This document shows, one piece after another, positions 1 to 6,671 of a stretch of 13,104 nt of DNA. The position numbers were made by a program, and so were the translations under genes. The DNA is from Clostridia bacterium (GTDB lineage Bacteria > Bacillota > Clostridia > Oscillospirales > CAG-272), in assembly GCA_017453085.1 (NCBI GenBank), contig JAFTKV010000308.1, positions 1 to 13,104 on the forward strand. The letters are read 5' to 3'. Position 1 is the first letter of the stretch, and each line of letters starts with the position of its first letter. Under the pieces are notes generated by a model, which saw only the letters and a list, made by a program, of their open reading frames with translations, made no database searches and was not told the origin of the DNA.

Positions 1-61
1 GGCTCGAACCCTGGACATGCAGTTTTGGAGACTGCCGTTCTACCAACTGAACTACACCCCT
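1..61 (-). tRNA. tRNA-Trp (CCA), 3' part cut by window edge
   Basis: Read on the minus strand from base 61, this begins with acceptor strand AGGGGTG, then TA and a D-arm GTTC...GAAC. The anticodon stem-loop follows with loop CTCCAAA (anticodon CCA), then the first T-stem and T-loop bases GGTTCGAGCC. The 3' acceptor strand lies outside the window. In many Firmicutes this tRNA precedes secE-nusG, but nothing here can confirm that. Confidence 0.93.
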
Positions 62-78
62 GTATTCAGGACTTTCCT

Positions 79-107
79 ATTATAGCACATCAAAATCAAA
101 AAAGCAA
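79..107 (-). promoter_or_regulatory. Promoter of tRNA-Trp
   Basis: On the minus strand a perfect -10 TATAAT (84-79) is preceded by TGC, an extended -10. A weak -35 TTGCTT (107-102) lies 17 bp upstream. Transcription would start about 10 bases before the tRNA. The -10 context TGTGCTATAATA recurs at the tRNA cluster promoter near 12178. Confidence 0.7.
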
Positions 108-151
108 TACCTAAATCAAAAATATTTTTATCTTTTTTCGCGCTTTTCCTA

Positions 152-180
152 TTGACTTTTCTTCCAAGCCGTGATAATAT
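152..180 (+). promoter_or_regulatory. Promoter of the metal-efflux operon
   Basis: A -35 TTGACT (152-157) is followed either by TAATAT (175-180, 17-bp spacer) or by GATAAT (173-178, 15-bp spacer). Both options put the start of transcription inside the inverted repeat at 184-205, as expected of a promoter blocked by a bound repressor. Confidence 0.7.
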
Positions 181-183
181 AAA

Positions 184-205
184 CATATGAACAATCATTC
201 ATATG
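184..205. promoter_or_regulatory. ArsR/SmtB-type operator
   Basis: A perfect inverted repeat: CATATGAA, six-base spacer CAATCA, TTCATATG. The ATATGAA...TTCATAT form is the classic operator of metal-sensing SmtB/CadC/ZiaR repressors. It lies between the -10 and the ribosome binding site (206-214) of the repressor gene, which indicates autorepression relieved by metal. An ATG inside it at 187 is not the start codon. Confidence 0.85.
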
Positions 206-219
206 AAGGAGGAGAAATA

Positions 220-585
220 ATGCCCGAACAGAACGGCGTAGAGGTCTGCGAGTTTCTGTGCGCACACGAATCGGTGGTCGCCGAGGTCAGAGCGCATATG
301 CCCGACGAGGACACCCTGTTTGAGCTGGCTGAATTTTACAAGGTCTTCGGAGATTCCACCCGCATCCGCATCCTCACTGTGCTTTGCCGTCACGAGATGT
401 GTGTCTGCGACCTTGCTACCATTCTATCTATGAACCAATCCGCCATCTCCCATCAGCTGCGCATCTTAAAGCAAGCCCGCCTCATCACCGCCCGAAGAGA
501 AGGAAAGCAGGTCTTTTATAGCCTTGCCGACGATCACGTCCACCATCTGCTGGACACCGCCATCGAGCACCTTGCCGAGCGGTAA
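220..585 (+). CDS. cadC: CadC/SmtB-type metal-responsive repressor (ArsR family)
   Basis: A 121-residue winged-helix repressor predicted to bind the upstream inverted repeat and release it on binding Zn, Cd or Pb. The start at 220 follows AAGGAGGAG (206-214); the in-frame ATG at 187 lies in the operator without a ribosome binding site. Recognition helix region is about residues 66-84 (ILSMNQSAISHQLRILK), with the wing near 92-101 (RREGKQVFYS). Both family metal sites are visible. The alpha3N site has Cys10 and Cys14 (CEFLC) plus Cys61 and Cys63 (MCVCDL), as in staphylococcal CadC. The alpha5 site has Asp104, His106, His117 and Glu120, the SmtB spacing exactly. It is the first gene of the operon with the HMA protein and ATPase. 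Family assignment is secure; the preferred metal is inferred. Confidence 0.93.
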   Translation: MPEQNGVEVCEFLCAHESVVAEVRAHMPDEDTLFELAEFYKVFGDSTRIRILTVLCRHEMCVCDLATILSMNQSAISHQLRILKQARLITARREGKQVFYSLADDHVHHLLDTAIEHLAER

Positions 586-630
586 TCCTATCATCGTAAC
601 ACCGGAATAACCGGAGAAAGAGAGATTATT

Positions 631-861
631 ATGATCATTACCAAAACCTACCGTTTCACCGATATTGACTGCCCCAACTGCGCCGCCAAAGCGGAGGCGA
701 AGATCCAGAAGATCCGCGGCGTGCAGGCGGCATCTATCGCGTTTTTCGCACAGAAGGTGAGCATCACCGCCGACGAGGCCGATTTTGACGCAATTTACCC
801 CGAGGCAGTTGCCGCCGTAAAAAAGATCGAGCCCGATTGCGAGCTGGTGGAAATCAAATGA
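631..861 (+). CDS. Free-standing heavy-metal-associated (HMA) domain protein
   Basis: A 76-residue soluble protein consisting of one HMA fold (beta-alpha-beta-beta-alpha-beta). The metal-binding CxxC is Cys14-Pro-Asn-Cys17 in DIDCPNCAAK, followed by the helix KIQKIRGVQ and strand KVSITA. It resembles the N-terminal metal-binding domain normally fused to CadA/ZntA ATPases. The next gene is such an ATPase without that domain, and its ATG overlaps this stop codon (ATGA at 858-861), so the two are translationally coupled. Inferred role: bind Zn or Cd in the cytosol and deliver it to, or regulate, the pump. A GGAG at 613-616 and AGAGAG nearer the ATG may serve as the ribosome binding site. It could also be called a copper-chaperone-like protein, but its partners argue for Zn/Cd. 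Confidence 0.88.
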   Translation: MIITKTYRFTDIDCPNCAAKAEAKIQKIRGVQAASIAFFAQKVSITADEADFDAIYPEAVAAVKKIEPDCELVEIK

Positions 862-2702
862 AGCTTTCCCGCGCCCAAAAGCGCAAGCTGACGCACATCC
901 TGCTGGCCGCCGCACTGCTGATCACAGCGCTCATCCTCTGCGCCGTACTGAACCCCGTGTGGTGGATCGCCCTCCTGCTTTATTTGCCCGCCTTCCTGCT
1001 GGCAGGACACGAAACGCTCCTGTCTGCCGGCAAAAACATCCTGCACGGACAGGTGTTTGACGAGAATTTTCTCATGTCCATCGCCTCGATCTGCGCCATG
1101 GTGCTGGGCGAGCACGCAGAAGCGGTAGGCGTTCTGCTGTTCGGTGCGCTGGGCGAGCTGTTCGAGTCCTACGCCATCGGCTCTGCCAGACGCTCGGTTC
1201 AATCGCTGGCAAAGCTTTGCCCCGACACGGTGCATCTGCTGCAAAGCGACGGCACCACCCTGGACGTTGCCGCCGAAAAAGCAACGGCAGGCTCGGTATT
1301 CTTAGTCTCCGCAGGCGAGCGCATTCCCCTGGACGGCATTATTTTAGAGGGCGAGGCAGCCCTGGACTGTGCCGCTCTCACCGGCGAATCGCTCCCTGTC
1401 GAGGTTGCCCCGAACACTGAGGTTGCCGCAGGTGCCATCAACCTGAACGGTCTGCTGAAAATCCGCGCCATGCGCCCTGCCAAAGAATCCTCCGCAGCCC
1501 GCATTTTGGCAATGGTCGAGGACGCTTCCGCCAAAAAGGCGAAATCCGAAGCGTTTATCACCAAATTCGCCCGTTATTACACCCCTATCGTGGTGGGTGC
1601 CGCACTGCTGCTTGCCGTCGTCCCCTCTCTCATTTTCGGCAATTACACCGATTGGATCTACCGCGCGCTGAACTTTTTGGTCATCTCCTGCCCCTGTGCG
1701 CTGGTGATCTCGGTTCCGCTGACCTTTTTCGGTACCATCGGCGGCTCTGCTCTTCGGGGCATCCTGTTCAAGGACGCCTCCGCCATCGAAAATCTCTCCG
1801 CAGCATCGGTTGCTGCATTTGACAAAACAGGCACTCTCACCCAAGGCCGCCTCTCGCTGACCGAGATCGTGCTCGTAGGTTGTTCAGAGCAAGAGCTGCT
1901 CTCCTACGCTGCCGCCGCCGAATACGGCTCCACCCATCCCATCGCCACGGCGATTTTGGAAAAAGCTTCGATTCCCACCGAGGAGATCAGCCACTCCACC
2001 GAGCTGCGGGGCAAAGGACGCACCTGCACGCTTCAGGGGATGGAGATCGCCGCTGGCTGCCGCAGACTGTTTGATCAGCTGGGCATTTACATTCCGGACG
2101 CAGAAGAGTCCTCCACCGTGGTTTACGTCACCGTAGACGGACAATATAAAGGAAGACTTACCTTTGCGGATCAGATCAAGCCCGAGTCCGAGAGTGCCAT
2201 CGCCGCGCTGCGCAAAGCCGACGTTTCCACCGTCATGCTGTCGGGCGACAACCGGAACGGTGCAGAGCAGGTAGCCTCCTTGCTGGGCATCACCCGCTAC
2301 CGCTGGGGACTGCTGCCGGAGGATAAGGTTGCAGCACTGCACGACCTGTCCCGGGAAACACCTAACGGCAAGCTGATCTTCGTAGGCGACGGCATCAACG
2401 ACGCGCCCTCTCTTGTAACGGCAGACGTGGGCATTGCCATGGGCGGCATCGGATCGGATGCAGCAATCGAGGCAGCAGACGTGGTTCTGCCCGGCGACAA
2501 TCCTCAAAAGGTCGCCGAAGCAGTGCAGACCTCCCGCAAAGCCATGCGGATCGCACGCCAGAACATCCTTTTTGCGCTGGGCGTAAAGGGATTGTTCCTG
2601 CTCCTGTCGGCCTTCGGCCTCACCAATATGTGGATGTCGGTCTTTGCCGATGTCGGCGTATCGGTGATCGCCATCCTGAACGCCATGAGAACGCTGAAGT
2701 AA
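858..2702 (+). CDS. cadA: Heavy-metal P1B-type ATPase (Zn/Cd/Pb efflux, CadA/ZntA-like)
   Basis: A 614-residue inner-membrane pump that uses ATP to export divalent soft metals. The start at 858 overlaps the HMA gene stop; an upstream TTG at 837 lies inside that gene and is not needed. Visible motifs: hydrophobic segments near residues 12-51 and 70-105; actuator TGES 175-178; metal-binding CPC 278-280; phosphorylation motif DKTGTLT from Asp322; SERP-type His-Pro 360-361 in the nucleotide domain; hinge GDGINDAP 510-517; last membrane pair with Lys577 and Asp598. CPC with a Lys in the seventh helix and DxG in the eighth is the pattern of the P1B-2 (Zn/Cd/Pb) class rather than the copper class. 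There is no N-terminal CxxC domain; the preceding gene supplies one. A terminator follows 14 bases after the stop. Confidence 0.95.
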   Translation: MKLSRAQKRKLTHILLAAALLITALILCAVLNPVWWIALLLYLPAFLLAGHETLLSAGKNILHGQVFDENFLMSIASICAMVLGEHAEAVGVLLFGALGELFESYAIGSARRSVQSLAKLCPDTVHLLQSDGTTLDVAAEKATAGSVFLVSAGERIPLDGIILEGEAALDCAALTGESLPVEVAPNTEVAAGAINLNGLLKIRAMRPAKESSAARILAMVEDASAKKAKSEAFITKFARYYTPIVVGAALLLAVVPSLIFGNYTDWIYRALNFLVISCPCALVISVPLTFFGTIGGSALRGILFKDASAIENLSAASVAAFDKTGTLTQGRLSLTEIVLVGCSEQELLSYAAAAEYGSTHPIATAILEKASIPTEEISHSTELRGKGRTCTLQGMEIAAGCRRLFDQLGIYIPDAEESSTVVYVTVDGQYKGRLTFADQIKPESESAIAALRKADVSTVMLSGDNRNGAEQVASLLGITRYRWGLLPEDKVAALHDLSRETPNGKLIFVGDGINDAPSLVTADVGIAMGGIGSDAAIEAADVVLPGDNPQKVAEAVQTSRKAMRIARQNILFALGVKGLFLLLSAFGLTNMWMSVFADVGVSVIAILNAMRTLK

Positions 2703-2716
2703 ACCCTTCATCCCCC

Positions 2717-2752
2717 AAACACAGACTCATCAAGAGTCTGTGTTTTCTTCTA
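2717..2752 (+). terminator. Intrinsic terminator of the cad operon
   Basis: A perfect 12-bp stem AAACACAGACTC / GAGTCTGTGTTT (2717-2728 and 2734-2745) with loop ATCAA, followed by T-rich TTTCTTCT. Its left part also encodes the last residues and stop of the opposing XRE gene. The same stem arms recur at 3380-3409. Confidence 0.88.
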
Positions 2753-2972
2753 TCTTTGAAAACAACCTTGCCGGCGGAACTCCAAAATAGGCGTGAATGC
2801 GAAATAACACCGCAACATCTAACGATGGAGGTAATATACCTTTTTCGATTTTCGTTAAACAATACATTGATATATGCATAATGTTTGCCATCTCGTTTTT
2901 CGAAACGCCGTTCTTGATACGAAGATACTTTATATTTTTGCAAAACGCATCAATCTCATCACGTTCATTCAT
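2730..2972 (-). CDS. Small XRE-family regulator, leftward
   Basis: An 80-residue protein that is almost entirely a Cro/CI-type helix-turn-helix domain: a first helix ending in LRIKNGVSKNEMA, recognition region NIMHISMYCLTKIEKG, then LPPSLDVAVLFRIHAYFGVPPARLF. The start at 2972 is preferred because GGAGG lies 7 bases before it. An ATG two codons upstream would sit almost on top of that ribosome binding site. It is transcribed divergently from the XRE gene at 3094 and converges on cadA. Its final residues (NTDS) and stop are encoded within the terminator stem at 2717-2745. It has no membrane, metal or catalytic motif. Its target is unknown; autoregulation at 3004-3074 is inferred. The DNA is visibly more AT-rich than its neighbours. 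Confidence 0.8.
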   Translation of the reverse strand: MNERDEIDAFCKNIKYLRIKNGVSKNEMANIMHISMYCLTKIEKGILPPSLDVAVLFRIHAYFGVPPARLFSKIEENTDS

Positions 2973-3003
2973 TTTCATCCCTCCACAGATAACAAAATTC
3001 TTT

Positions 3004-3074
3004 TTGACATCTCGTAAATGTCAATATTAGTATTGTAGCATACTATAATCATTTTGTCAATCACTAAATGTCAA
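3004..3074. promoter_or_regulatory. Divergent XRE promoters with repeated TTGACAT half-sites
   Basis: The leftward promoter is excellent: -35 TTGACA (3060-3055), 17-bp spacer, extended -10 TGC-TACAAT (3037-3032). The rightward gene has a -10 TATAAT at 3044-3049, inside the leftward spacer, with no good -35, so the two promoters should compete. Half-sites form an inverted repeat, TTGACAT (3004-3010) and ATGTCAA (3018-3024), just downstream of the leftward start. Two more in direct orientation (TGTCAA 3055-3060, ATGTCAA 3068-3074) cover the rightward start. TAAATGTCAA occurs identically at 3015-3024 and 3065-3074. This layout suggests auto- and cross-repression. Confidence 0.72.
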
Positions 3075-3093
3075 ATGCAGGAGGGGCGAAAAG

Positions 3094-3342
3094 GTGTTCA
3101 AAAACAAATCAGCGAAGGGGCAAAACAATATTTGCGGACAAACAATAAAGAATCTTCGTAAAAACCACGTTCCGAAAATGTCACAAAGAATTCTTGCCGA
3201 AAAGCTCCAATTAAAAGGCATTGATCTTGATAAAAATGCAATTCAACGAATCGAGTGTGGAAAACGATTTGTTACCGACATTGAGCTCAAAGCTTTTTCG
3301 CAAATTTTTGACATACCATATTCCAAGCTACTTGATGAATAA
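3094..3342 (+). CDS. Small XRE-family regulator, rightward
   Basis: An 82-residue helix-turn-helix protein starting at GTG 3094, with AGGAGGGG (3079-3086) 7 bases upstream. Residues about 17-80 form the domain: IKNLRKN, then SQRILAEKLQLKGIDLDKNAIQRIECGKRFVTDIELKAFSQIFDIPYSKLLDE. The long first turn and the RFVTDIELKA helix are typical of a clostridial XRE subgroup of about 70-80 residues, often annotated only as helix-turn-helix protein. It ends 38 bases before the palindrome at 3380-3409 and converges on the lipid-kinase gene. No effector gene lies between it and that terminator. Function beyond DNA binding is unknown; partnership with the divergent XRE gene is inferred from the shared operator region. 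Confidence 0.8.
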   Translation: MFKNKSAKGQNNICGQTIKNLRKNHVPKMSQRILAEKLQLKGIDLDKNAIQRIECGKRFVTDIELKAFSQIFDIPYSKLLDE

Positions 3343-3379
3343 ACACAGATCTCCAAGCAACATTTCTTTATACAACCAA

Positions 3380-3409
3380 AAAACACAGACTCTGCAGAGT
3401 CTGTGTTTT
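3380..3409. terminator. Bidirectional terminator palindrome
   Basis: A perfect 30-base palindrome built from AAAACACAGACTCTG and its complement. It lies between the rightward XRE gene and the leftward lipid-kinase gene, which ends at 3413. A and T runs flank the stem, so it can terminate in both directions. Its arms match the cad terminator at 2717-2745. Confidence 0.85.
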
Positions 3410-3412
3410 CAT

Positions 3413-4315
3413 TTACCGTATAAATTTTGCACCTTCGGGGATGACACTGATGGTCACGTCGGTCATTTCATCGGTGCCTTCGCCGTCCACTGTCCAGGCA
3501 ACCGGCGCTTCGGTGTGCACCTGCACCTCCGATACGTGGGTGAAAATAACGTTCTCGTTCCGGCTGTCGTAAATATCGTTCTTCAGCAGATCCCGCAGCA
3601 GCGCGCGAATCTCCTTTTTTGTTTCGGGCTTCTTGACGATCAGCATTTCCAGCAGTCCGTCGGAAAGATCGGTCCGCTCGGCAGGGATCTTCACCATACC
3701 CGCCATGGAATGGGTATTCATCACCGCAAAAAAGAGCACTTCAGTATCGGACAGCTCGCCGCCGTCCCATTTCAGAGATAATCGCTCCGCCTTCAGACGG
3801 AACAGCTCTCCTGCACCGTGGATCACGTACGCCAGATGCCCCAGAGAGTTTTTTAAGGATTGGGGCGTTTTATACGAAACCTCGGTAAAAGCACCGAAGG
3901 AAGCCGTATAAATAAAGCGATAGTTGTCACCCAACCGTCCCATATCGTGGGGGGTGGGTTTACCGTTTTCGATGATCTTCAGAGTCTCCTCCACCTTGCG
4001 GGACAGACCCAGCGTAGTCGCCAGATCGTTTGCCGTTCCGCTGGGGAAATAGCCCATGGGGATGGACAACCCCGCCTCCACCAAGCCGGATGCAACGCCG
4101 TTCACCGTGCCGTCTCCGCCGCTGACAAATACGGCGTCGTAGCCTTCGGCTTGCTTGGCTGTGACGAAAGCATCTCCGGGAGCCTCGGTCAGATGCACGG
4201 TTAACGTGTACTCGGGAGCAAGCCCGTTAATGATGGAATACAGTTGATTTTTCGCACCCTGCTTTCCCGCGCGTGCATTTGCAATCAACAACCCTCTTTT
4301 CTGTTTTAAGGGCAT
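3413..4315 (-). CDS. Diacylglycerol kinase / YegS-type lipid kinase
   Basis: A 300-residue lipid kinase of the diacylglycerol-kinase catalytic family, expected to phosphorylate diacylglycerol or a related lipid with ATP at the inner face of the membrane. The start at 4315 follows AAGGGGGG with a 7-base gap; the ATG at 4333 has the ribosome binding site downstream of it and is rejected. Visible motifs: N-terminal LIANARAGKQG (residues 10-20), nucleotide-binding GGDGT 66-70 followed by VNGV, PSGTANDLA 91-99, and C-terminal DGE 277-279 in AWTVDGEG, a conserved acidic catalytic or metal site. Length is normal for DgkB/YegS/BmrU-like proteins. The gene stands alone, converging on the XRE gene and divergent from galK. 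The substrate cannot be decided from sequence, so no symbol is given. Confidence 0.92.
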   Translation of the reverse strand: MPLKQKRGLLIANARAGKQGAKNQLYSIINGLAPEYTLTVHLTEAPGDAFVTAKQAEGYDAVFVSGGDGTVNGVASGLVEAGLSIPMGYFPSGTANDLATTLGLSRKVEETLKIIENGKPTPHDMGRLGDNYRFIYTASFGAFTEVSYKTPQSLKNSLGHLAYVIHGAGELFRLKAERLSLKWDGGELSDTEVLFFAVMNTHSMAGMVKIPAERTDLSDGLLEMLIVKKPETKKEIRALLRDLLKNDIYDSRNENVIFTHVSEVQVHTEAPVAWTVDGEGTDEMTDVTISVIPEGAKFIR

Positions 4316-4506
4316 ACCGTCGCCCCCCTTCATTGATACTGTTCTAAAAAGTCTTAAACTTATTTATCAATAAAGTATACCATCTTTTCCGCTCGCCATT
4401 GCTATCTAAATATTGCTATATTGTAAACATTTCTTTAACATTTAGCAACGAGCCTTAATAATCCTCGCTAATTCCGTAAATTTTCACTTTTTTTAGATAC
4501 AGGCTA

Positions 4507-4558
4507 TTGTTTATTCATAAATTTTCTGCTATAATAGATGTAACTGTAAACACTAAAA
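4507..4558 (+). promoter_or_regulatory. Promoter of the galK operon with a cre-like site
   Basis: A -35 TTGTTT (4507-4512), 17-bp spacer and extended -10 TGC-TATAAT (4530-4535). About 10 bases downstream, over the likely start, TGTAAACACTAAAA (4545-4558) matches the CcpA cre consensus TGWAARCGYTWWCA at 12 of 14 positions but lacks the central CG. TGTAAACA also occurs at 4422-4429. The promoter is well supported; the cre call is tentative. The rest of the 4316-4604 spacer is AT-rich and shows no clear promoter for the leftward lipid kinase. Confidence 0.72.
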
Positions 4559-4604
4559 ACTATGTACTCGGACATTAAATGTCTATCCAAAAGGAGTTTA
4601 TATC

Positions 4605-5894
4605 ATGAATACATACGCACTGAAAGCACACGTTTTCGAAGGCAAGCTGGACGAGGTCCTCACCGCTCTGTACGGTGCAAAAAACGTCGAAGTACAGAGA
4701 GCACGCTACATCTCCGCCATCGAGGGCTACGAAGAGCTGTACGGCGAGGGCAAGGATCTGCGTCTCTTCTCGGTTCCCGGCAGAAGCGAGATCTCCGGCA
4801 ACCACACCGACCACAACCACGGCAAGGTGCTGGCAGCTTCCATTGATCTGGACATCATCGCCGTTGCAGAGGCAACCGACGACGGCGTGATCTGTATCAA
4901 GTCCGAAGGCTTTCCCGAGGACCGTGTCAAGATCGCCGACATCAAGGTAGATCCCGATAAGTTCTTCACCTCCTACGCCGTGATCGAGGGTATGTGCGAC
5001 GGCATGGCAAAGGCCGGCTGCACCATCGGCGGCTTCCGCGCCTACACCACCTCTAACGTCTTCAAGGGCTCCGGACTTTCTTCCTCCGCAGCATTTGAAG
5101 TAATGGTAGGCAATATCATCCGCACCCTGTACAACAACGAGATCAGCGATATCGAGATCGCTAAGATCGCTCAGTACAGCGAAAACGTCTTCTTCGGCAA
5201 GCCCTGCGGTCTGATGGACCAGATGGCTTGTGCGGTGGGCGGCTTCATCGCCATCGACTTTGCCGATCCCAAGAATCCCATCGTAGAGAAGCCCTCCTTC
5301 GACCTGTCCGGTATGGGCTACTCTCTCTGCATCGTGGACACCCACGGCAACCACGCCGACCTCAACGACGACTACGCATCCGTTCCTGCCGAGATGAAGG
5401 CAGTTGCAGCCGCTCTGGGCACCGCAGTCCTCCGCGACGCCGACGAGAAAAAGTTTATGGAGATCCTGCCCACCCTCCGCGAGACGGTAGGCGACCGTGC
5501 GATCCTCCGCGCCCTCCACTTCTTCGCAGAAAACCGCAGAGTTGAGGCACAGACCGCCGCTCTGCAGGCAGGCGACGTGGCCGCATTCATGGCAGGCGTA
5601 CGCGCTTCCGGCAATTCCTCCTTCAAGTATCTGCAGAACGTTTACACCACCAAGAACGTCTCCGAACAGGGTCTTTCTCTGGCACTTGCTTTGACCGAGG
5701 CATATCTTGCCGACTGCGACAGCGATAAGCCCTCCGCTTGCCGCGTGCACGGTGGCGGCTTTGCCGGCACCATCCAGGCGTTCGTTCCCACCGAGGCAGC
5801 AGACGGTCTGGTAGCACTGCTGGATCCCATTTTCGGCGAGGGTGCAACCCACATTCTGATGATCCGTCAGCAGGGAGCTATTTGTACCCTGTAA
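4605..5894 (+). CDS. galK: Galactokinase-family GHMP sugar kinase
   Basis: A 429-residue GHMP kinase, predicted to phosphorylate galactose at C1 in the cytosol (entry to the Leloir pathway). The start at 4605 follows AAGGAG (4591-4596) at 8 bases. The three GHMP motifs are present: the galactokinase signature at residues 58-71 (PGRSEISGNHTDHN), the phosphate loop GSGLSSSA 155-162, and GGGFAGT from 383. The catalytic Asp205 is in GLMDQ. The signature differs from the usual GRxNxIGEHTDYN: Asn replaces the sugar-contacting Glu and His replaces Tyr. I recall this variant in other Clostridia, where it is also annotated galactokinase, but the substrate deserves testing. No galT, galE or transporter is adjacent. 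The stop overlaps the walJ start (TAATG), so the genes are coupled. Confidence 0.85.
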   Translation: MNTYALKAHVFEGKLDEVLTALYGAKNVEVQRARYISAIEGYEELYGEGKDLRLFSVPGRSEISGNHTDHNHGKVLAASIDLDIIAVAEATDDGVICIKSEGFPEDRVKIADIKVDPDKFFTSYAVIEGMCDGMAKAGCTIGGFRAYTTSNVFKGSGLSSSAAFEVMVGNIIRTLYNNEISDIEIAKIAQYSENVFFGKPCGLMDQMACAVGGFIAIDFADPKNPIVEKPSFDLSGMGYSLCIVDTHGNHADLNDDYASVPAEMKAVAAALGTAVLRDADEKKFMEILPTLRETVGDRAILRALHFFAENRRVEAQTAALQAGDVAAFMAGVRASGNSSFKYLQNVYTTKNVSEQGLSLALALTEAYLADCDSDKPSACRVHGGGFAGTIQAFVPTEAADGLVALLDPIFGEGATHILMIRQQGAICTL

Positions 5895-6667
5895 TGCAAG
5901 ATCTGACCGAAATCTGGACTCTTTCCTCCGGCTCCTCCGGTAACGCTTGCTGGATCAGACACGGGAAATGCGAGTTCTTAATTGACGCAGGCATCAGCCG
6001 CAGAGCGATCTCTACCGCTCTGCGGTCGCTTGGCAGCGATCTGTCCAATCTTTCGGCGGTGTTCGTTACCCACGAGCACTCCGATCACGTGAAAGGGCTT
6101 CCCATGCTCGCCAAACACGAGCACATTCCTGTACACGCCGTCGCCGAAACTGCCGATCAGCTGAGCGGCGTTGATCCCGCCTGCATCGTCCCCCACACGC
6201 CGCTGTTTTCGGTAGAGTTATCCCGAGAGGTGAAGGTAGAATCCTTCGTTACCCCTCACGACAGCATGGCAAGCGTGGGCTATGTAATCACCGCCGGGCA
6301 GCGGAAATTCGCCGTTGCCACCGATATGGGTATGTGCGCCCAAAGCGTTGCAGATGCCCTTTCCGGTTGTGAAGGCGTGATTCTGGAAGCCAATTACGAC
6401 TCGGATATGCTGCGCACCGGTCCCTATCCTTACTACCTGAAGGATCGGATCTTCGCCCGCACGGGTCACCTGGATAATCGGGATAGCGCAAAGATGGCAG
6501 CCTATCTGGCTCTTCGCGGCACACGCCGCGTACTGCTGGCTCACCTATCCAACGAGAACAACACCCCCGCCAAGGCTCTGGAGACCGTCTCCGACTATCT
6601 GGCGGAGCACCGCATCGAGCTGGACGTAGCGGTAGCAGACCGTTACACCCCTACTCGACTGATCTGA
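5894..6667 (+). CDS. walJ: WalJ/YycJ-type metallo-beta-lactamase-fold nuclease
   Basis: A 257-residue metallo-beta-lactamase-fold protein of the WalJ (YycJ/VicX) family, known in Bacillus as a metal-dependent 5'-3' DNA exonuclease. The start at 5894 shares its first base with the galK stop codon (TAATG); AGGGAG at 5872-5877 is far, so re-initiation is likely. The N-terminus LSSGSSGNACW and LIDAG match the family start. The metal motif HEHSDH places His60, His62, Asp64 and His65. Further ligand candidates are His122 in TPHDS, Asp144 in ATDMG and His217 in LLAHLSNENN. Length is normal. It is followed by rlmH as in Bacillus, where walRKHIJ-htrC-rlmH cluster; the walRK two-component genes are absent here. 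Confidence 0.92.
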   Translation: MQDLTEIWTLSSGSSGNACWIRHGKCEFLIDAGISRRAISTALRSLGSDLSNLSAVFVTHEHSDHVKGLPMLAKHEHIPVHAVAETADQLSGVDPACIVPHTPLFSVELSREVKVESFVTPHDSMASVGYVITAGQRKFAVATDMGMCAQSVADALSGCEGVILEANYDSDMLRTGPYPYYLKDRIFARTGHLDNRDSAKMAAYLALRGTRRVLLAHLSNENNTPAKALETVSDYLAEHRIELDVAVADRYTPTRLI

Positions 6668-6671
6668 CACT

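Noticed and set aside
187..219. Upstream in-frame ATG extending the cadC product by 11 residues
   Set aside because: It lies inside the operator with no ribosome binding site; AAGGAGGAG points to the ATG at 220.
1884..2711. 275-codon minus-strand reading frame
   Set aside because: Antisense to the ATPase gene, which carries all catalytic motifs.
2717..3409. Toxin-antitoxin system
   Set aside because: Both proteins are helix-turn-helix regulators; no toxin fold or small hydrophobic peptide is present and they are divergent, not co-transcribed.
4575..5852. Long 425-codon minus-strand reading frame
   Set aside because: It is the complement of galK; its Gly/Val/Cys-rich composition is an artefact of GC-rich codons and it has no family motif.
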